Positions 10,490 through 19,014 of a DNA stretch of 64,000 bases are shown here, piece by piece. The notes under the pieces were generated by a model. The model did not search any database. It worked only from the letters and a program-made list of their open reading frames with translations, and was not told the origin of the DNA. The stretch covers positions 868,001 through 932,000 of the forward strand of contig NZ_JACHTM010000001.1 of assembly GCF_015354055.1 (NCBI RefSeq), written 5' to 3'. Within the stretch, counting starts at the first letter, position 1. The number at the start of each line of letters is the position of its first letter. The stretch comes from Thermaurantiacus tibetensis (GTDB lineage: Bacteria > Pseudomonadota > Alphaproteobacteria > Sphingomonadales > Sphingomonadaceae). The position numbers and the translations under genes were made by a program.

Positions 10490-13032
10490 AGCCCGAACGC
10501 GGCGCCGATCCAGAACTGGCGTCCGAACCGGTTGATGTCGCGGGCGATGTCCTGGTTGGGGCCGGTCAGGTTCAGCCGCTCTGCGTTGGTGAGGTTGCGG
10601 ATCTCGCCGATCACCTCGATCCGCGGCGAGACGCGGATGCGCGCCTGCGCATCCACCTGGTCGAACGGCGCCTCGGTCCGGTCGGCCGCCGGGTTCGAGG
10701 CGTTCACCGCGGTCTTGTAGGCGCCGATGTGGGCGTAGCTCACCCGGGCCTGGACCGGGCCGGACTCGTAGAAGATCGCGGCATTCGCAAGAAAGTCCGC
10801 CTGGCCGGGCAGCTGGTCGAGCCGGCGGCGGTTGACCGTGTCGCGGATGGTGATGCTGCCGTCGAGCACCGTCAGGTTCCCCTGCGCGCCGAAGTCGGCA
10901 AGGAAACCGGGGAGGAACCAGAGCCGGTTCACGATGGCGTTGAGCTCGACGCCGGTGACCTTCGCGTCCTCGGCGTTGCGCGGCTGGTTGACGCTGACGG
11001 TGGCGCCATCGATCACCTCGGGGGCAGTGAAGGTGAAGATCTCGTCCCGGATCTTCTTGTGGAAGACGGCGGCGGCAAGAAGGCCGCGGCTCTCGGGGAG
11101 GTAATATTCGAGGCTCGCCTCGTAGCTGCCTCCCCGGCGGCGCCTGAGGTCGGGGTTGGAACGGCTGATGGAACCGTCGGCATTGAGGAGTTCTGGCCCG
11201 GCAACCTGGTTCGGGTTGGGCCGGCCCACGGCCTGGAAGAAGGCCGCGCGCACCCGGAACCGGTCGGTCACGTCGAAGAAGCCGGTCACCGAGGGCAGGA
11301 GATCGTCATAGCCCGAGCGGCGGGTGAAGGGCGTGAATTCGTCCCGCCCGGCGACGGTGCGGCGGGTGAAGCCTGAGGAGCGGGTCGCCGTGTCCTCGAA
11401 GCGAAGCCCGGCGATGATCGCGTGCCGCGGGCCCCGGTGCCGCACGAGCCCGTAGGCCGCCGTCACCTCTTCCTTGAAGACCCAGTCGCCGCCGATGCTC
11501 TGGCGGTCGCTCGCGACCGGGTCGAAGCGGAACAGACCCGGGTTGGCGCGGAAGAAGGCAAGGAAGCCGTCGAAGTCCACGAAGAGCTGGCGGAAGTTGC
11601 CGAAGATGGGCCGGTAGCGGTCGGTCAGGAGGAACTGCGAGAGGAGGAGGTTGGTTCCCGTCGCCGGGTTGTAGAACTCCTGGGTGCGTGCGTTGTCGCG
11701 CGTCGTGTCGCGATACTTGAGCCCGGCCCCGAGCCCGAAGCCCTCGTCGCTGCCGCCGGTGTTCCAGCTCCAGTCGAGCTGCCCTTCCAGGACCTCGTCG
11801 GTCGAGTCGTCCTTGTAGGGGCGATACTGGGTGAAGCGGTACTGGGCCGGGTCGTCGAAGCGCGGCGTGATGTTCGACGCGATGGGCACGCCGCCCACGA
11901 GCGCAAGGTCGAAGGTGGCGGCCGGTGCGAGGAGGTTGAAGGCCACCTCGTTCGAGGGCTCGAGGAACGATGCCCGCGAATAGGAGAGGCGCCCGGCAAC
12001 GCGGTGCCGGCTCTCGCTCTCCCAGGACATCCGGGCCTGGGCGACGTGGAGCGGCTTGCGGATGGGGAAGTCGTTGAACCGGACGAAGCTTCCGCCCGAG
12101 GTGTTGAGAAGCTGCTGCGAATGCCGGAGCTCGTTGTCATCCTGGCTGAAGTAGGTGTAGCTCGCCTCGAGCGCGAGCTCGGGCGAAGGACGGGCCTCGA
12201 GCTTCGCGGTTCCGCCGTAGCGGTCCACCGAATTGGGGTAGGTGGACCAGAGCAGGTTGGTGGTGCCGAGCGGCGGCGCGGGCGTCGGGCCGGTCGCGGG
12301 CGGCACGGCCTGCGGCAGCAGCCGCTCCTGGTCGCGCCGCTTGCGGCTGAAGCTGCCCGAGAGCGCCAGGCCGAACAAGTCGTCGCGGCCGAAGCGGGTG
12401 GTGAGCGTCCCGTCGAAGCGGACGTTGGGGCCATCGTCGCTCCGCCGGCCGAAGCCCTTGCCGGGCACCGCCTGGCTGTCGGAAACGCCGATGAAGACGT
12501 TACCGATGACGAAAAGGCCCGGCCGGTCGAAGGCGGAGCGGCTGACGAGATTCACGCTGCCGCCGATGGCATTGCCTTCCATGTCCGGCGTGCGGGACTT
12601 CAGCACCTCGAGGCCCGCGACCGCCGTCGAGGGAATCGCCTCCATGTTGAGCTGGCGGTTGCCGCGCTCGGCGGTCGCCATGGTCGCGCCATCGAAGCTG
12701 CCGATGGTGAAGCTCGGGTTGAGGCCCCGGATCGAGACATAGCGGCCCTCGTCCTCGTCGAAGACGGTCTGCACCCCCGGAAGCCGCCGGAAGCTGTCGG
12801 CGATGTTGTAGTCCGGCTGCTGGCCGATGTCGTCGGACTTCAGGAACTCGGCGACGATTTCGGAGCGGCGCTTGGCGTCGATCGCGCGCTCGTTCTGGGC
12901 GCGGAAGCCGGTGACGACGATCTCGGCGGCCTCGACCGCAGCATCGGCCGGGCGGGCGGCTGGCTGCGCCCCCGCCGGAAGCGCCGTGGCGACAAGCGAG
13001 GCAGCGGACAGGATGGGAAGACGTGCGGACAT
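10486..13032 (-). CDS. TonB-dependent receptor (Xanthomonas/Caulobacter type)
   Basis: 848-aa outer-membrane active transporter. It has a signal peptide (MSARLPILSAASLVATALPAGAQ), a TonB-box-like EIVVTGFRAQ, and a plug with NIADSFRRLPGVQTV and the RGLNPSFTIGSFDG segment. A 22-strand barrel follows, ending in aromatic F-G-L. The plug signature GGSVNLVSR and long extracellular loops fit the TonB-Xanth-Caul subfamily, often linked to carbohydrate or complex-polymer uptake. It is the first gene of a two-gene unit with the NAGPA protein, so a glycoside or phosphodiester-linked glycan is a reasonable substrate guess. No transmembrane regulator pair lies beside it. Confidence 0.92.
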   Translation of the reverse strand: MSARLPILSAASLVATALPAGAQPAARPADAAVEAAEIVVTGFRAQNERAIDAKRRSEIVAEFLKSDDIGQQPDYNIADSFRRLPGVQTVFDEDEGRYVSIRGLNPSFTIGSFDGATMATAERGNRQLNMEAIPSTAVAGLEVLKSRTPDMEGNAIGGSVNLVSRSAFDRPGLFVIGNVFIGVSDSQAVPGKGFGRRSDDGPNVRFDGTLTTRFGRDDLFGLALSGSFSRKRRDQERLLPQAVPPATGPTPAPPLGTTNLLWSTYPNSVDRYGGTAKLEARPSPELALEASYTYFSQDDNELRHSQQLLNTSGGSFVRFNDFPIRKPLHVAQARMSWESESRHRVAGRLSYSRASFLEPSNEVAFNLLAPAATFDLALVGGVPIASNITPRFDDPAQYRFTQYRPYKDDSTDEVLEGQLDWSWNTGGSDEGFGLGAGLKYRDTTRDNARTQEFYNPATGTNLLLSQFLLTDRYRPIFGNFRQLFVDFDGFLAFFRANPGLFRFDPVASDRQSIGGDWVFKEEVTAAYGLVRHRGPRHAIIAGLRFEDTATRSSGFTRRTVAGRDEFTPFTRRSGYDDLLPSVTGFFDVTDRFRVRAAFFQAVGRPNPNQVAGPELLNADGSISRSNPDLRRRRGGSYEASLEYYLPESRGLLAAAVFHKKIRDEIFTFTAPEVIDGATVSVNQPRNAEDAKVTGVELNAIVNRLWFLPGFLADFGAQGNLTVLDGSITIRDTVNRRRLDQLPGQADFLANAAIFYESGPVQARVSYAHIGAYKTAVNASNPAADRTEAPFDQVDAQARIRVSPRIEVIGEIRNLTNAERLNLTGPNQDIARDINRFGRQFWIGAAFGL

Positions 13033-13186
13033 GCGGGCCCCCGTTCGAGCGTTGCGGGGGGCCGATAGGACGCGGGCGTGACGCTTTGCTTTCCACGCGC
13101 TGACTATTCCGTGACAGGCGGCCGCTTCAGCCCGCCGGCCGGAACCGCCGGGCCATCGCCTCGGCCTGAAACGCCGTAGCCAGAGA

Positions 13187-13214
13187 GCAGCGGCAGAAGC
13201 TGCGCTGCCGCTGC
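13187..13214 (-). terminator. Perfect 10-bp hairpin downstream of urtE
   Basis: Arms GCAGCGGCAG (13187-13196) and CTGCCGCTGC (13205-13214) are perfectly complementary, with an 8-nt loop. It lies about 47 nt beyond the urtE stop and is the likely 3' end of the urt operon. No T-run follows on the minus strand. No gene is evident in the rest of the 13033-13260 gap. Confidence 0.45.
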
Positions 13215-13260
13215 CGGGCAGGCCGCCACCGCAGACGCACCGGGCAGACCGCGCGCGCCG

Positions 13261-13962
13261 TCAGATGCGGAGCACGGAAAGCGCCTGTTCGCTGGTTTCC
13301 GGGTCCGTCCGGCCAGCCATCGCCTGACGGCCGCTCTCGAGCGCAACGAACTCCTCGCAGAGGCGCCAGGCGAACGCGATCACCTGCTCCACCACCACCA
13401 GCGTGACTCCGAGTTCGGCCCTGATCCTGCCGAGGGCAGCCCCGATCTCGGCCACGATGCTCGGCTGGATGCCCTCGGTCGGCTCGTCGAGGAGGAGGAC
13501 GGAGGGGTTGCCCATGAGCGCCCGGCCGATCGCCAGCTGCTGCTGCTCGCCGCCGGAGAGAAGGCCCGCCTTGCGGCCGGCGATCGCTTCGAGGCGAGGG
13601 AACAGGCCGAACACATCCTTCGGCCCGAGCCCCGCCCGGCCCGCGAAGCGCCCGGTCTCGAGATTCTCCCTGACGGTCAGATGCGGGAAGACATGCCGCC
13701 CCTGGGGAACGAGACCAATGCCAAGGCGGGCCCGGCGATGGGAGCCGAGTGCCGTGATGTCGGTGTCCCCCAGCCACACTCGGCCTGCCACGATGGGGCA
13801 GCTGCCGGCAATCGCGCCGATGAGCGTGGACTTGCCCGCCCCGTTGCGGCCGACGATGGCCACGGCACCGCCCGGCGGCACGGCAAAAGAGACGCCGTGC
13901 AGCACGTCCGTCTCGCCACGCGCTGCGCGCAGATCGACGACCTCGAGGCCCGCGCCGCTCAT
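13261..13962 (-). CDS. urtE: Urea ABC transporter, ATP-binding protein UrtE
   Basis: 233-aa cytoplasmic ATPase. Walker A GRNGAGKST, Q-loop VPQGRHVFPHL, signature LSGGEQQQLAIGRAL and Walker B LLLDEPTEGIQPS are all intact. The EGIQPSIV segment is typical of UrtE, as opposed to LivF. It starts in an ATGA overlap (13959-13962) with urtD and is the last gene of urtABCDE. Confidence 0.95.
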   Translation of the reverse strand: MSGAGLEVVDLRAARGETDVLHGVSFAVPPGGAVAIVGRNGAGKSTLIGAIAGSCPIVAGRVWLGDTDITALGSHRRARLGIGLVPQGRHVFPHLTVRENLETGRFAGRAGLGPKDVFGLFPRLEAIAGRKAGLLSGGEQQQLAIGRALMGNPSVLLLDEPTEGIQPSIVAEIGAALGRIRAELGVTLVVVEQVIAFAWRLCEEFVALESGRQAMAGRTDPETSEQALSVLRI

Positions 13963-14708
13963 GCGGCCTGCCCGAGATAGACCTCGGCCACAGCCGGATC
14001 CGCCCGCATCTGGGCGAGCGTGCCCTGGGCGAGGAAGCGGCCCTGGTGCATGACCGTGACGGGGCAGTCGAGCTGCTCGACGAACGCCATGTCGTGGTCG
14101 ATGACGAGGATGGCGCGCTCCCGGCCAAGGAAGCGCAGGAGCTCGGCAGTGCGACGCGTTTCCTGAGGGCCCATGCCCGCAGTCGGTTCGTCAAGGAGGA
14201 GAAGCTCGCCGCCGGTTGCCACCACCATCCCGATCTCGAGCCACTGCTTCTCGCCGTGCGAGAGGGCGCCTGCCGGCACGTCGCGCTGGAGCTCGAGCCC
14301 GATCATCTCGAGCACCTCGTCCACAATCTGGGGCCGGTCGGTCGGCCGGCGGGAACGCAGCGCCTTCCACCAGCTCCGGGTGCGGCAGGCGGCAAGCCCG
14401 ATGTTCTCCGCAACCGTGAGCCCGGCAAGCACGCCAGGCGCCTGGAACTTGCGGCAGATGCCGAGCGCCACGCGCCCGGCCTCATCAAGGCGGACGATAT
14501 CCCTGCCCTTCCAGAGGATCCGGCCTTCGGTCGGCCGCACACGGCCGATGATGGCGTCGCAGAGCGTCGACTTGCCGGCACCATTGGGGCCGATGAGGAC
14601 TCGGGTCTCGCCGGGGCCGAGCGTCATGCTGAAGCCGTCGATGGCACGGAAGCCTGCGTAGGAGACGACGAGGCCGTCGACCGCGAGGAGAGGCTCGAGC
14701 GGACTCAC
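13959..14708 (-). CDS. urtD: Urea ABC transporter, ATP-binding protein UrtD
   Basis: 249-aa ATPase paired with UrtE. Walker A is GPNGAGKST, the signature is the degenerate ALSHGEKQWLEIGM normal for UrtD/LivG-like subunits, and Walker B is LLLLDEPTAGMGP. The start is assigned to GTG (14706-14708), giving V/M-S-P-L-E-P and a GTGA overlap with the urtC stop. Upstream in-frame sequence is antisense shadow of urtC and is not part of this gene. Confidence 0.95.
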   Translation of the reverse strand: MSPLEPLLAVDGLVVSYAGFRAIDGFSMTLGPGETRVLIGPNGAGKSTLCDAIIGRVRPTEGRILWKGRDIVRLDEAGRVALGICRKFQAPGVLAGLTVAENIGLAACRTRSWWKALRSRRPTDRPQIVDEVLEMIGLELQRDVPAGALSHGEKQWLEIGMVVATGGELLLLDEPTAGMGPQETRRTAELLRFLGRERAILVIDHDMAFVEQLDCPVTVMHQGRFLAQGTLAQMRADPAVAEVYLGQAA

Positions 14709-15754
14709 GGCCGGCGCCGCAGCCGCTGGCCGAGGCCGGCCAGCCCCTCGGGCAGGACGAGGACGCTCAGGATGAAGAGGCCGCCAAGGACGTAGAGCCA
14801 GAGGTCGGGAAAGGCGCTCGAGATCCGGTCGCGGGCGAAGTTGACGAGAAGGGCGCCGGCGATGGCCCCGGTGGGCGACAGCCGCCCGCCGACGGCCACC
14901 AGCACCACGAGTTCGATCGAGAAGATGATCCCCGCCTGCGCCGGCGAGATGACGCCGGCATGGAGCGTGTGGAGCGCGCCGCCCACGCCGGCCAGCACGG
15001 CCGCCGCGACGAAGGCGGCGAGACGCCACGGCAGGGGGTCGTAGCCGAGGAAGCGCATGCGGTTCTCGCCGTCCCGCAGCGCGCGCAGCGCAAGGCCGTA
15101 GCGGGACTGAAGTGCGTGGCGGACGGCCAGCCAAGCCGCCAGCAGGAGGAGGACTGTGACGAAGTGCAGGGCCGTACGCGCCTCGCGCGTGGGGAGGTCG
15201 ACGCCGAGGAAGGTGCGGAAGTCGGTGAGGCCGTTGAACCCGCCGGTTACGGCCTGCCGGCCGATGATCAGCGTCACGAAGGCGAGCGCGAGCGCCTGCG
15301 TGAGGATGGCGAAATAGGGTCCGGTCACTCGGCGGCGCAGAAGCGACCAGCCGAGCAGGAGCGCGACGAGCGCCGGAAGCACCACCACGGCCGCAAGCGC
15401 AAAGACCGGGCTTTCGAACGGCCGCCACCACCATGGGAGACGTTCAAGACCGCTCCAGACCATGAAGTCCGGCAAGGCCGCGCCGTCGGTTCCCGCGAGC
15501 TTCAGGTGCATGGCGAGCGCATAGCCCCCGAGGCCGAAGAACAGCCCCTGCCCCAGGCTGAGAAGGCCGCCATGGCCCCAGAGGAGCACCAGGCCGAGCG
15601 CGGCGATCGCGAGCGACAGGAAACGCCCCAGGAGTGCGAGGTCATAGGGGCCGAGGACGGCGGGCATGAGGGCAAGCGCACCGGCCCCGACGAGGATGGC
15701 CGCGCGCGGCATCCCCCCGTGTTCGGGCACGAAAAGCCGCGCCGGCTCACGCAT
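14705..15754 (-). CDS. urtC: Urea ABC transporter permease UrtC
   Basis: 349-aa inner-membrane permease of the LivM/UrtC family with about ten hydrophobic helices. It carries family segments such as GGLLSLGQGLFFGLGGYALAM near the N-terminus, TGGFNGLTDF in the middle, and VGGRLSPTGAIAGALLVNF with DLWLYVLGGLFI near the C-terminus. The start overlaps the urtB stop by 8 nt. It forms the translocation pore with UrtB. Confidence 0.94.
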   Translation of the reverse strand: MREPARLFVPEHGGMPRAAILVGAGALALMPAVLGPYDLALLGRFLSLAIAALGLVLLWGHGGLLSLGQGLFFGLGGYALAMHLKLAGTDGAALPDFMVWSGLERLPWWWRPFESPVFALAAVVVLPALVALLLGWSLLRRRVTGPYFAILTQALALAFVTLIIGRQAVTGGFNGLTDFRTFLGVDLPTREARTALHFVTVLLLLAAWLAVRHALQSRYGLALRALRDGENRMRFLGYDPLPWRLAAFVAAAVLAGVGGALHTLHAGVISPAQAGIIFSIELVVLVAVGGRLSPTGAIAGALLVNFARDRISSAFPDLWLYVLGGLFILSVLVLPEGLAGLGQRLRRRP

Positions 15755-16652
15755 CGAGTGCCCGGCTCCGCGTGACGACCAGACCCTCCGGCCGCAGCTG
15801 CAGGAACAGGATGACGAAGAGGAGCATCACGAGCTGGGCGATGGCGACATCCACGACGACCTGGGCAAGCGCCGAGACGAGGCCGAGTAGGAGCGCCGCT
15901 GCCGCCGTGCCACCGAGGCTGCCGATGCCGCCCAGGATGACGACGAGAAAGGCAGGCACCACATAGGCCTGTCCGACGGTCGGCGTGACCGGACCGAGCA
16001 GGGCGAGAAGCACGCCGCCGAGGCCGGCAAGCCCCGCCCCGAGCGCGAAGACGGCAAGCTCCACGCGTCGGACGTCGATCCCGAGCGCTGCCGCCATCAT
16101 GCGGTCCTGGCTGACGGCGCGAATGGCAAGCCCGAGCCGCGTGTGCCGCAGGGCAAGGTGGAGGACTCCGAGCACGGCTGCGGCGGCTGCCAGGATGAAC
16201 AGTCGGCTTGCCGGCAGCGCCAGCCCATCCCCGTCGGCGGCGAGGCTCTCGCCTGCCGTTCCCGAAAGCCAGGCCGGCAGGGCCACCTCCACGCCGATCG
16301 GCCCGAACAGGTCGCGGGCGAGCTGCTGGAGGATGAGGGCCAGCCCCCATGTCGCAAGCAGCGTGTCAAGCGGGCGCGCCAGGAGATGGCGAACCACGAG
16401 CAGATGCACGATCGCCCCGGCTACGGCTGCGCCGACGGAGGCAACGAGCAGGGACACGAGAACCCCGGCGGCTGGCCCGAGGAGCGAGGTCGAAAGGAAG
16501 GCGAGGTAGCCGCCGAGCATCAGGAACTCGCCATGGGCCATGTTGATGACGCGCATGAGGCCGAAGACAAGCGCGAGCCCGAGCGCGGCCATCAGGTTGA
16601 TGGACGCGACCGAAAGGCCGTTGAACAGCTGCGCTCCGATGAGGGCGTCCAC
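15747..16652 (-). CDS. urtB: Urea ABC transporter permease UrtB
   Basis: 301-aa inner-membrane permease of the LivH/UrtB family. Visible signatures are GLMRVINMAHGEFLMLGGYL near the N-terminus, AVSQDRMMAAALGIDVRRV in the cytoplasmic coupling loop, and VVILGGIGSLGGTAAAALLLG. Many UrtB proteins carry an extra N-terminal domain of about 200 residues; this one is the short form without it. urtA ends 9 nt upstream. Confidence 0.94.
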   Translation of the reverse strand: MDALIGAQLFNGLSVASINLMAALGLALVFGLMRVINMAHGEFLMLGGYLAFLSTSLLGPAAGVLVSLLVASVGAAVAGAIVHLLVVRHLLARPLDTLLATWGLALILQQLARDLFGPIGVEVALPAWLSGTAGESLAADGDGLALPASRLFILAAAAAVLGVLHLALRHTRLGLAIRAVSQDRMMAAALGIDVRRVELAVFALGAGLAGLGGVLLALLGPVTPTVGQAYVVPAFLVVILGGIGSLGGTAAAALLLGLVSALAQVVVDVAIAQLVMLLFVILFLQLRPEGLVVTRSRALDA

Positions 16653-16661
16653 GTGCGGCGC

Positions 16662-17930
16662 TCAGCCCGGGTTGCAGCTCTGCCCGGGAAAGGCGAGCGG
16701 GTCGAACGGCTCGGGCATGATGGGGCCGGGCGACGACCAGAGGATCTCGAACTGGCCATCCTGCCGGAGCCTGCCGACATGCGCGGGCTGGACGAGGCTC
16801 TGGTTGGCAGCGAAGCGGACCGTGCCCAGAGGGCTGCTGATGCTCTCGATTCCGACGGCGGCCTTGCGCACGACATCGGGCTCGAAGCTGCCTGCGGCCT
16901 CGACCGCCGCCTTCCACGCCCACACGTTCAGGTAGCCGTGGGCCATGGGGTCGGAAAGGGTCGCCTTCTCGCCGTGACGCGCGCGATAGGCCTTGATGAA
17001 GGCGGCATTCTCAGGGGTGTCAAGGCTCTGGAAGTAGTTCCACGCCGCGTAGCTCCCCGCAGCGACGGCCGGTCCCATGGCCTGGGCTTCCTGCTCGGCA
17101 ATGGAGAAGGACATGACGGGCAGCTTCGTCGGCGGCAGACCGGCGCCTGACAGCTGCTTGAACAGCGCCACGTTGCTGTCGCCGTTCACCGTATTGAAGA
17201 CGATGTCCGCCCCCGACGCCCGGATCCGGCTCACGACTCCCGAAAAGTCCGTGCCGCCGAGCGGAACATAGGCCTCGCCCACCACCTCGAGCCCGGCTGC
17301 CTCGATGTGGCGCCGCAGGATGAGGTTCGCCGTGCGCGGAAACACATAGTCGGAGCCGACGAGAAAGAAGCGCCGGTGGCCCTGTTCCCTTGCCCAGGCC
17401 AGCGCGGGCAGGATCTGCTGGTTGGGCTGCGCGCCCGAATACATGATGTTGCGCGAGCACTCGTTCCCCTCGAACTGGACGGGGTACCAGAGCAGATTGC
17501 CGGTGCGCTCGAACACCGGCAGCATCGCCTTGCGGCTGGCCGACGTCCAGCCGCCGAAGACGGTCCGCACCTGATCCTGCTCGATGAGCTTGGCGGCCTT
17601 CTGGGCGAAGATCGCGGGATCCGAGGCGCCATCCTCCACCACGGGCCGAATCTTGCGGCCGAGAACCCCGCCCGCAGCATTGATCTCGTCGATCGCAAGG
17701 AGGGTCGCGTCACGCACGGCGATCTCGCTGATCGCCATGGTGCCGGAGAGCGAATGAAGGACGCCGACGGCAACCGTCGCGCCGTCATCGGGGCCGGTCG
17801 CGCCAGCCGCATCCTTGGCCGTCCGCTCGCCGCAGCCGGCAAGCGCAAGCGCGGCAAGCGCGGCAAGACCCGCCGCCAGCCTTCGCCACGCCTTCGGACC
17901 CCGGGCGGACCCTTCTGCCACGAACCTCAT
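16662..17930 (-). CDS. urtA: Urea ABC transporter substrate-binding lipoprotein UrtA
   Basis: 422-aa periplasmic urea-binding protein. The leader ends in the lipobox L-A-G-C with C33, so it should be membrane-anchored, whereas many UrtA proteins are soluble. Conserved UrtA stretches are GVLHSLSGTMAISE, FGGWTSASRKAMLPVFE, LVGSDYVFPRTAN, PLGGTDFSGVV and NTVNGDSNVALFKQL. These separate it from general Leu/Ile/Val-binding proteins and favour urea over short amides, although FmdD-type amide binding cannot be fully excluded. It is the first gene of urtABCDE. The motif GCTACGTCAAA lies about 87 nt upstream. Confidence 0.94.
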   Translation of the reverse strand: MRFVAEGSARGPKAWRRLAAGLAALAALALAGCGERTAKDAAGATGPDDGATVAVGVLHSLSGTMAISEIAVRDATLLAIDEINAAGGVLGRKIRPVVEDGASDPAIFAQKAAKLIEQDQVRTVFGGWTSASRKAMLPVFERTGNLLWYPVQFEGNECSRNIMYSGAQPNQQILPALAWAREQGHRRFFLVGSDYVFPRTANLILRRHIEAAGLEVVGEAYVPLGGTDFSGVVSRIRASGADIVFNTVNGDSNVALFKQLSGAGLPPTKLPVMSFSIAEQEAQAMGPAVAAGSYAAWNYFQSLDTPENAAFIKAYRARHGEKATLSDPMAHGYLNVWAWKAAVEAAGSFEPDVVRKAAVGIESISSPLGTVRFAANQSLVQPAHVGRLRQDGQFEILWSSPGPIMPEPFDPLAFPGQSCNPG

Positions 17931-18011
17931 GGGCGACCTCCGTCCACGTCTCGTTTCGTCTCGTTTCCGGGAAGAACCCGCGTAGGGAGGGGCAGCCAGA
18001 AAGGCACATGC

Positions 18012-18027
18012 GTCATTTGACGTAGCG
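18012..18027 (-). promoter_or_regulatory. Conserved site A (GCTACGTCAAATGACG) upstream of urtA
   Basis: On the minus strand this reads GCTACGTCAAATGACG. It contains the inverted pair CGTCA/TGACG, 2 nt apart, and the 11-mer GCTACGTCAAA (18017-18027) that recurs at 24100-24110 and 39390-39400. It is in the divergent region between urtA and the foldase gene, pointing towards urtA. Proposed activator or repressor site; its regulator is not identified. Confidence 0.55.
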
Positions 18028-18150
18028 GCCCTCCAGCAGGCTGGCGTAGAGACAGGCAGCCGCCTGGCGGGACGGGGCTCCCCGTCGGCGCGCGGACCAC
18101 CATCCGCGATCCGCAGACGGCAGGCGCGGGGGGCAGGGAGACGGTGTCAG

Positions 18151-19014
18151 ATGGCGTCGCGCGCAACCCCAGAGGTGCAGCAATCGTCGGCCGGGAGCGA
18201 GGGCGTGGCTGCTGCTGCCGGCGGCTTGGCGCGGCGCCTCGCTGCCCTTGTGCGCGATCCCTTCGTTCTCTTCCTGCTGCTCGCAACCCTGCTCTTCGCC
18301 GCCCACGCCACGCTTGCGGACCGCGACCCGGTCGTCATCACCGCCGAGCTCGAAGCGGCCCTTGCCGAGGAGCGCCAGGCGCTCTCGGGCCGCGCCCCCA
18401 CGGCCGAGGAGCGCGCCCGTCTCGTCCGCGACCACGTGGCCGACGAACTCCTGTTCCGCGAGGCCGTCGCGCGCGGCTACCACCTGACCGACGGGGCCGT
18501 GCGCCGCAGGCTCGTCGACCGGATGCGCTTCGAGATTGGCGGGATTCCGCGGGATCCGTCCGAGGAGGAACTCGTCGCCCACTATGCCGCCAACATTGCG
18601 CGCTATCGCTCCGAGCCGCGCATCGCCTTCGAGCACGTGTTCTTCGCACGGCCACCGGCCGAGCCTGCCGTGGTCCTTGCACGACTGCGCGCGGGCGAGA
18701 CCGTCACTGGGGACGATTTCTGGATGGGTCGGCGCTTTCCGCCCTATGGCGAGAGCATGATCCTCGGCATGTTCGGTCCCGACTTCCTGCGCATCCTGGC
18801 GACCGCACCGCAGGGCGAGTGGGTCGGGCCGGTCTCCTCGCCGCGCGGCACGCACTTCGTGCGCCGCTTCGAGAGCGTCCCTCCGTCGCGCCTGGCCTAT
18901 CCTGACGTCCGCGAGCAGGTGCTCCTTGATCTGCTCGCCGAGGAAGCGCAGCGTGCGGTCGATGCGGAGGTGGAAAAGCTTGCAAGGGTGCACGGGGTGC
19001 GCGATGCGCGCTGA
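18151..19014 (+). CDS. Membrane-anchored parvulin-like peptidyl-prolyl isomerase
   Basis: 287-aa protein with one N-terminal TM segment (PFVLFLLLATLLFAAHA, about residues 37-55) and a periplasmic part. It has a SurA/PpiC-like chaperone region (ERARLVRDHVADELLFREAVARGY) and a C-terminal rotamase-like domain ending in GTHFVRRFESVPPSRL. It overlaps the following HupE/UreJ-type gene by 11 nt, a pairing I recall from other alphaproteobacteria. Its likely job is folding of exported or membrane proteins, perhaps its permease neighbour. The catalytic domain is divergent, so enzymatic activity is uncertain. Confidence 0.75.
   Translation: MASRATPEVQQSSAGSEGVAAAAGGLARRLAALVRDPFVLFLLLATLLFAAHATLADRDPVVITAELEAALAEERQALSGRAPTAEERARLVRDHVADELLFREAVARGYHLTDGAVRRRLVDRMRFEIGGIPRDPSEEELVAHYAANIARYRSEPRIAFEHVFFARPPAEPAVVLARLRAGETVTGDDFWMGRRFPPYGESMILGMFGPDFLRILATAPQGEWVGPVSSPRGTHFVRRFESVPPSRLAYPDVREQVLLDLLAEEAQRAVDAEVEKLARVHGVRDAR

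Noticed and set aside
13033-13260. Small gene between the TonB receptor and urtE
   Set aside because: Open frames there lack a start site and family features; only a terminator-like hairpin is evident.
14709-15434. N-terminal extension of the urtD reading frame into urtC
   Set aside because: The frame is open by chance. UrtD homology begins right at the GTG at 14708, which overlaps the urtC stop.
16662-17930. Amide-binding protein (FmdD) instead of UrtA
   Set aside because: Conserved UrtA segments, the five-gene urt order and the nearby urease favour urea. Amide binding is kept only as a minor alternative.
17931-18150. Riboswitch (guanidine or other) ahead of urtA
   Set aside because: I looked for guanidine-riboswitch-like conserved stems before urtA and in the 39357-39471 gap and saw none. 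Only the short GCTACGTCAAA sites stand out. A covariance-model search would be decisive.
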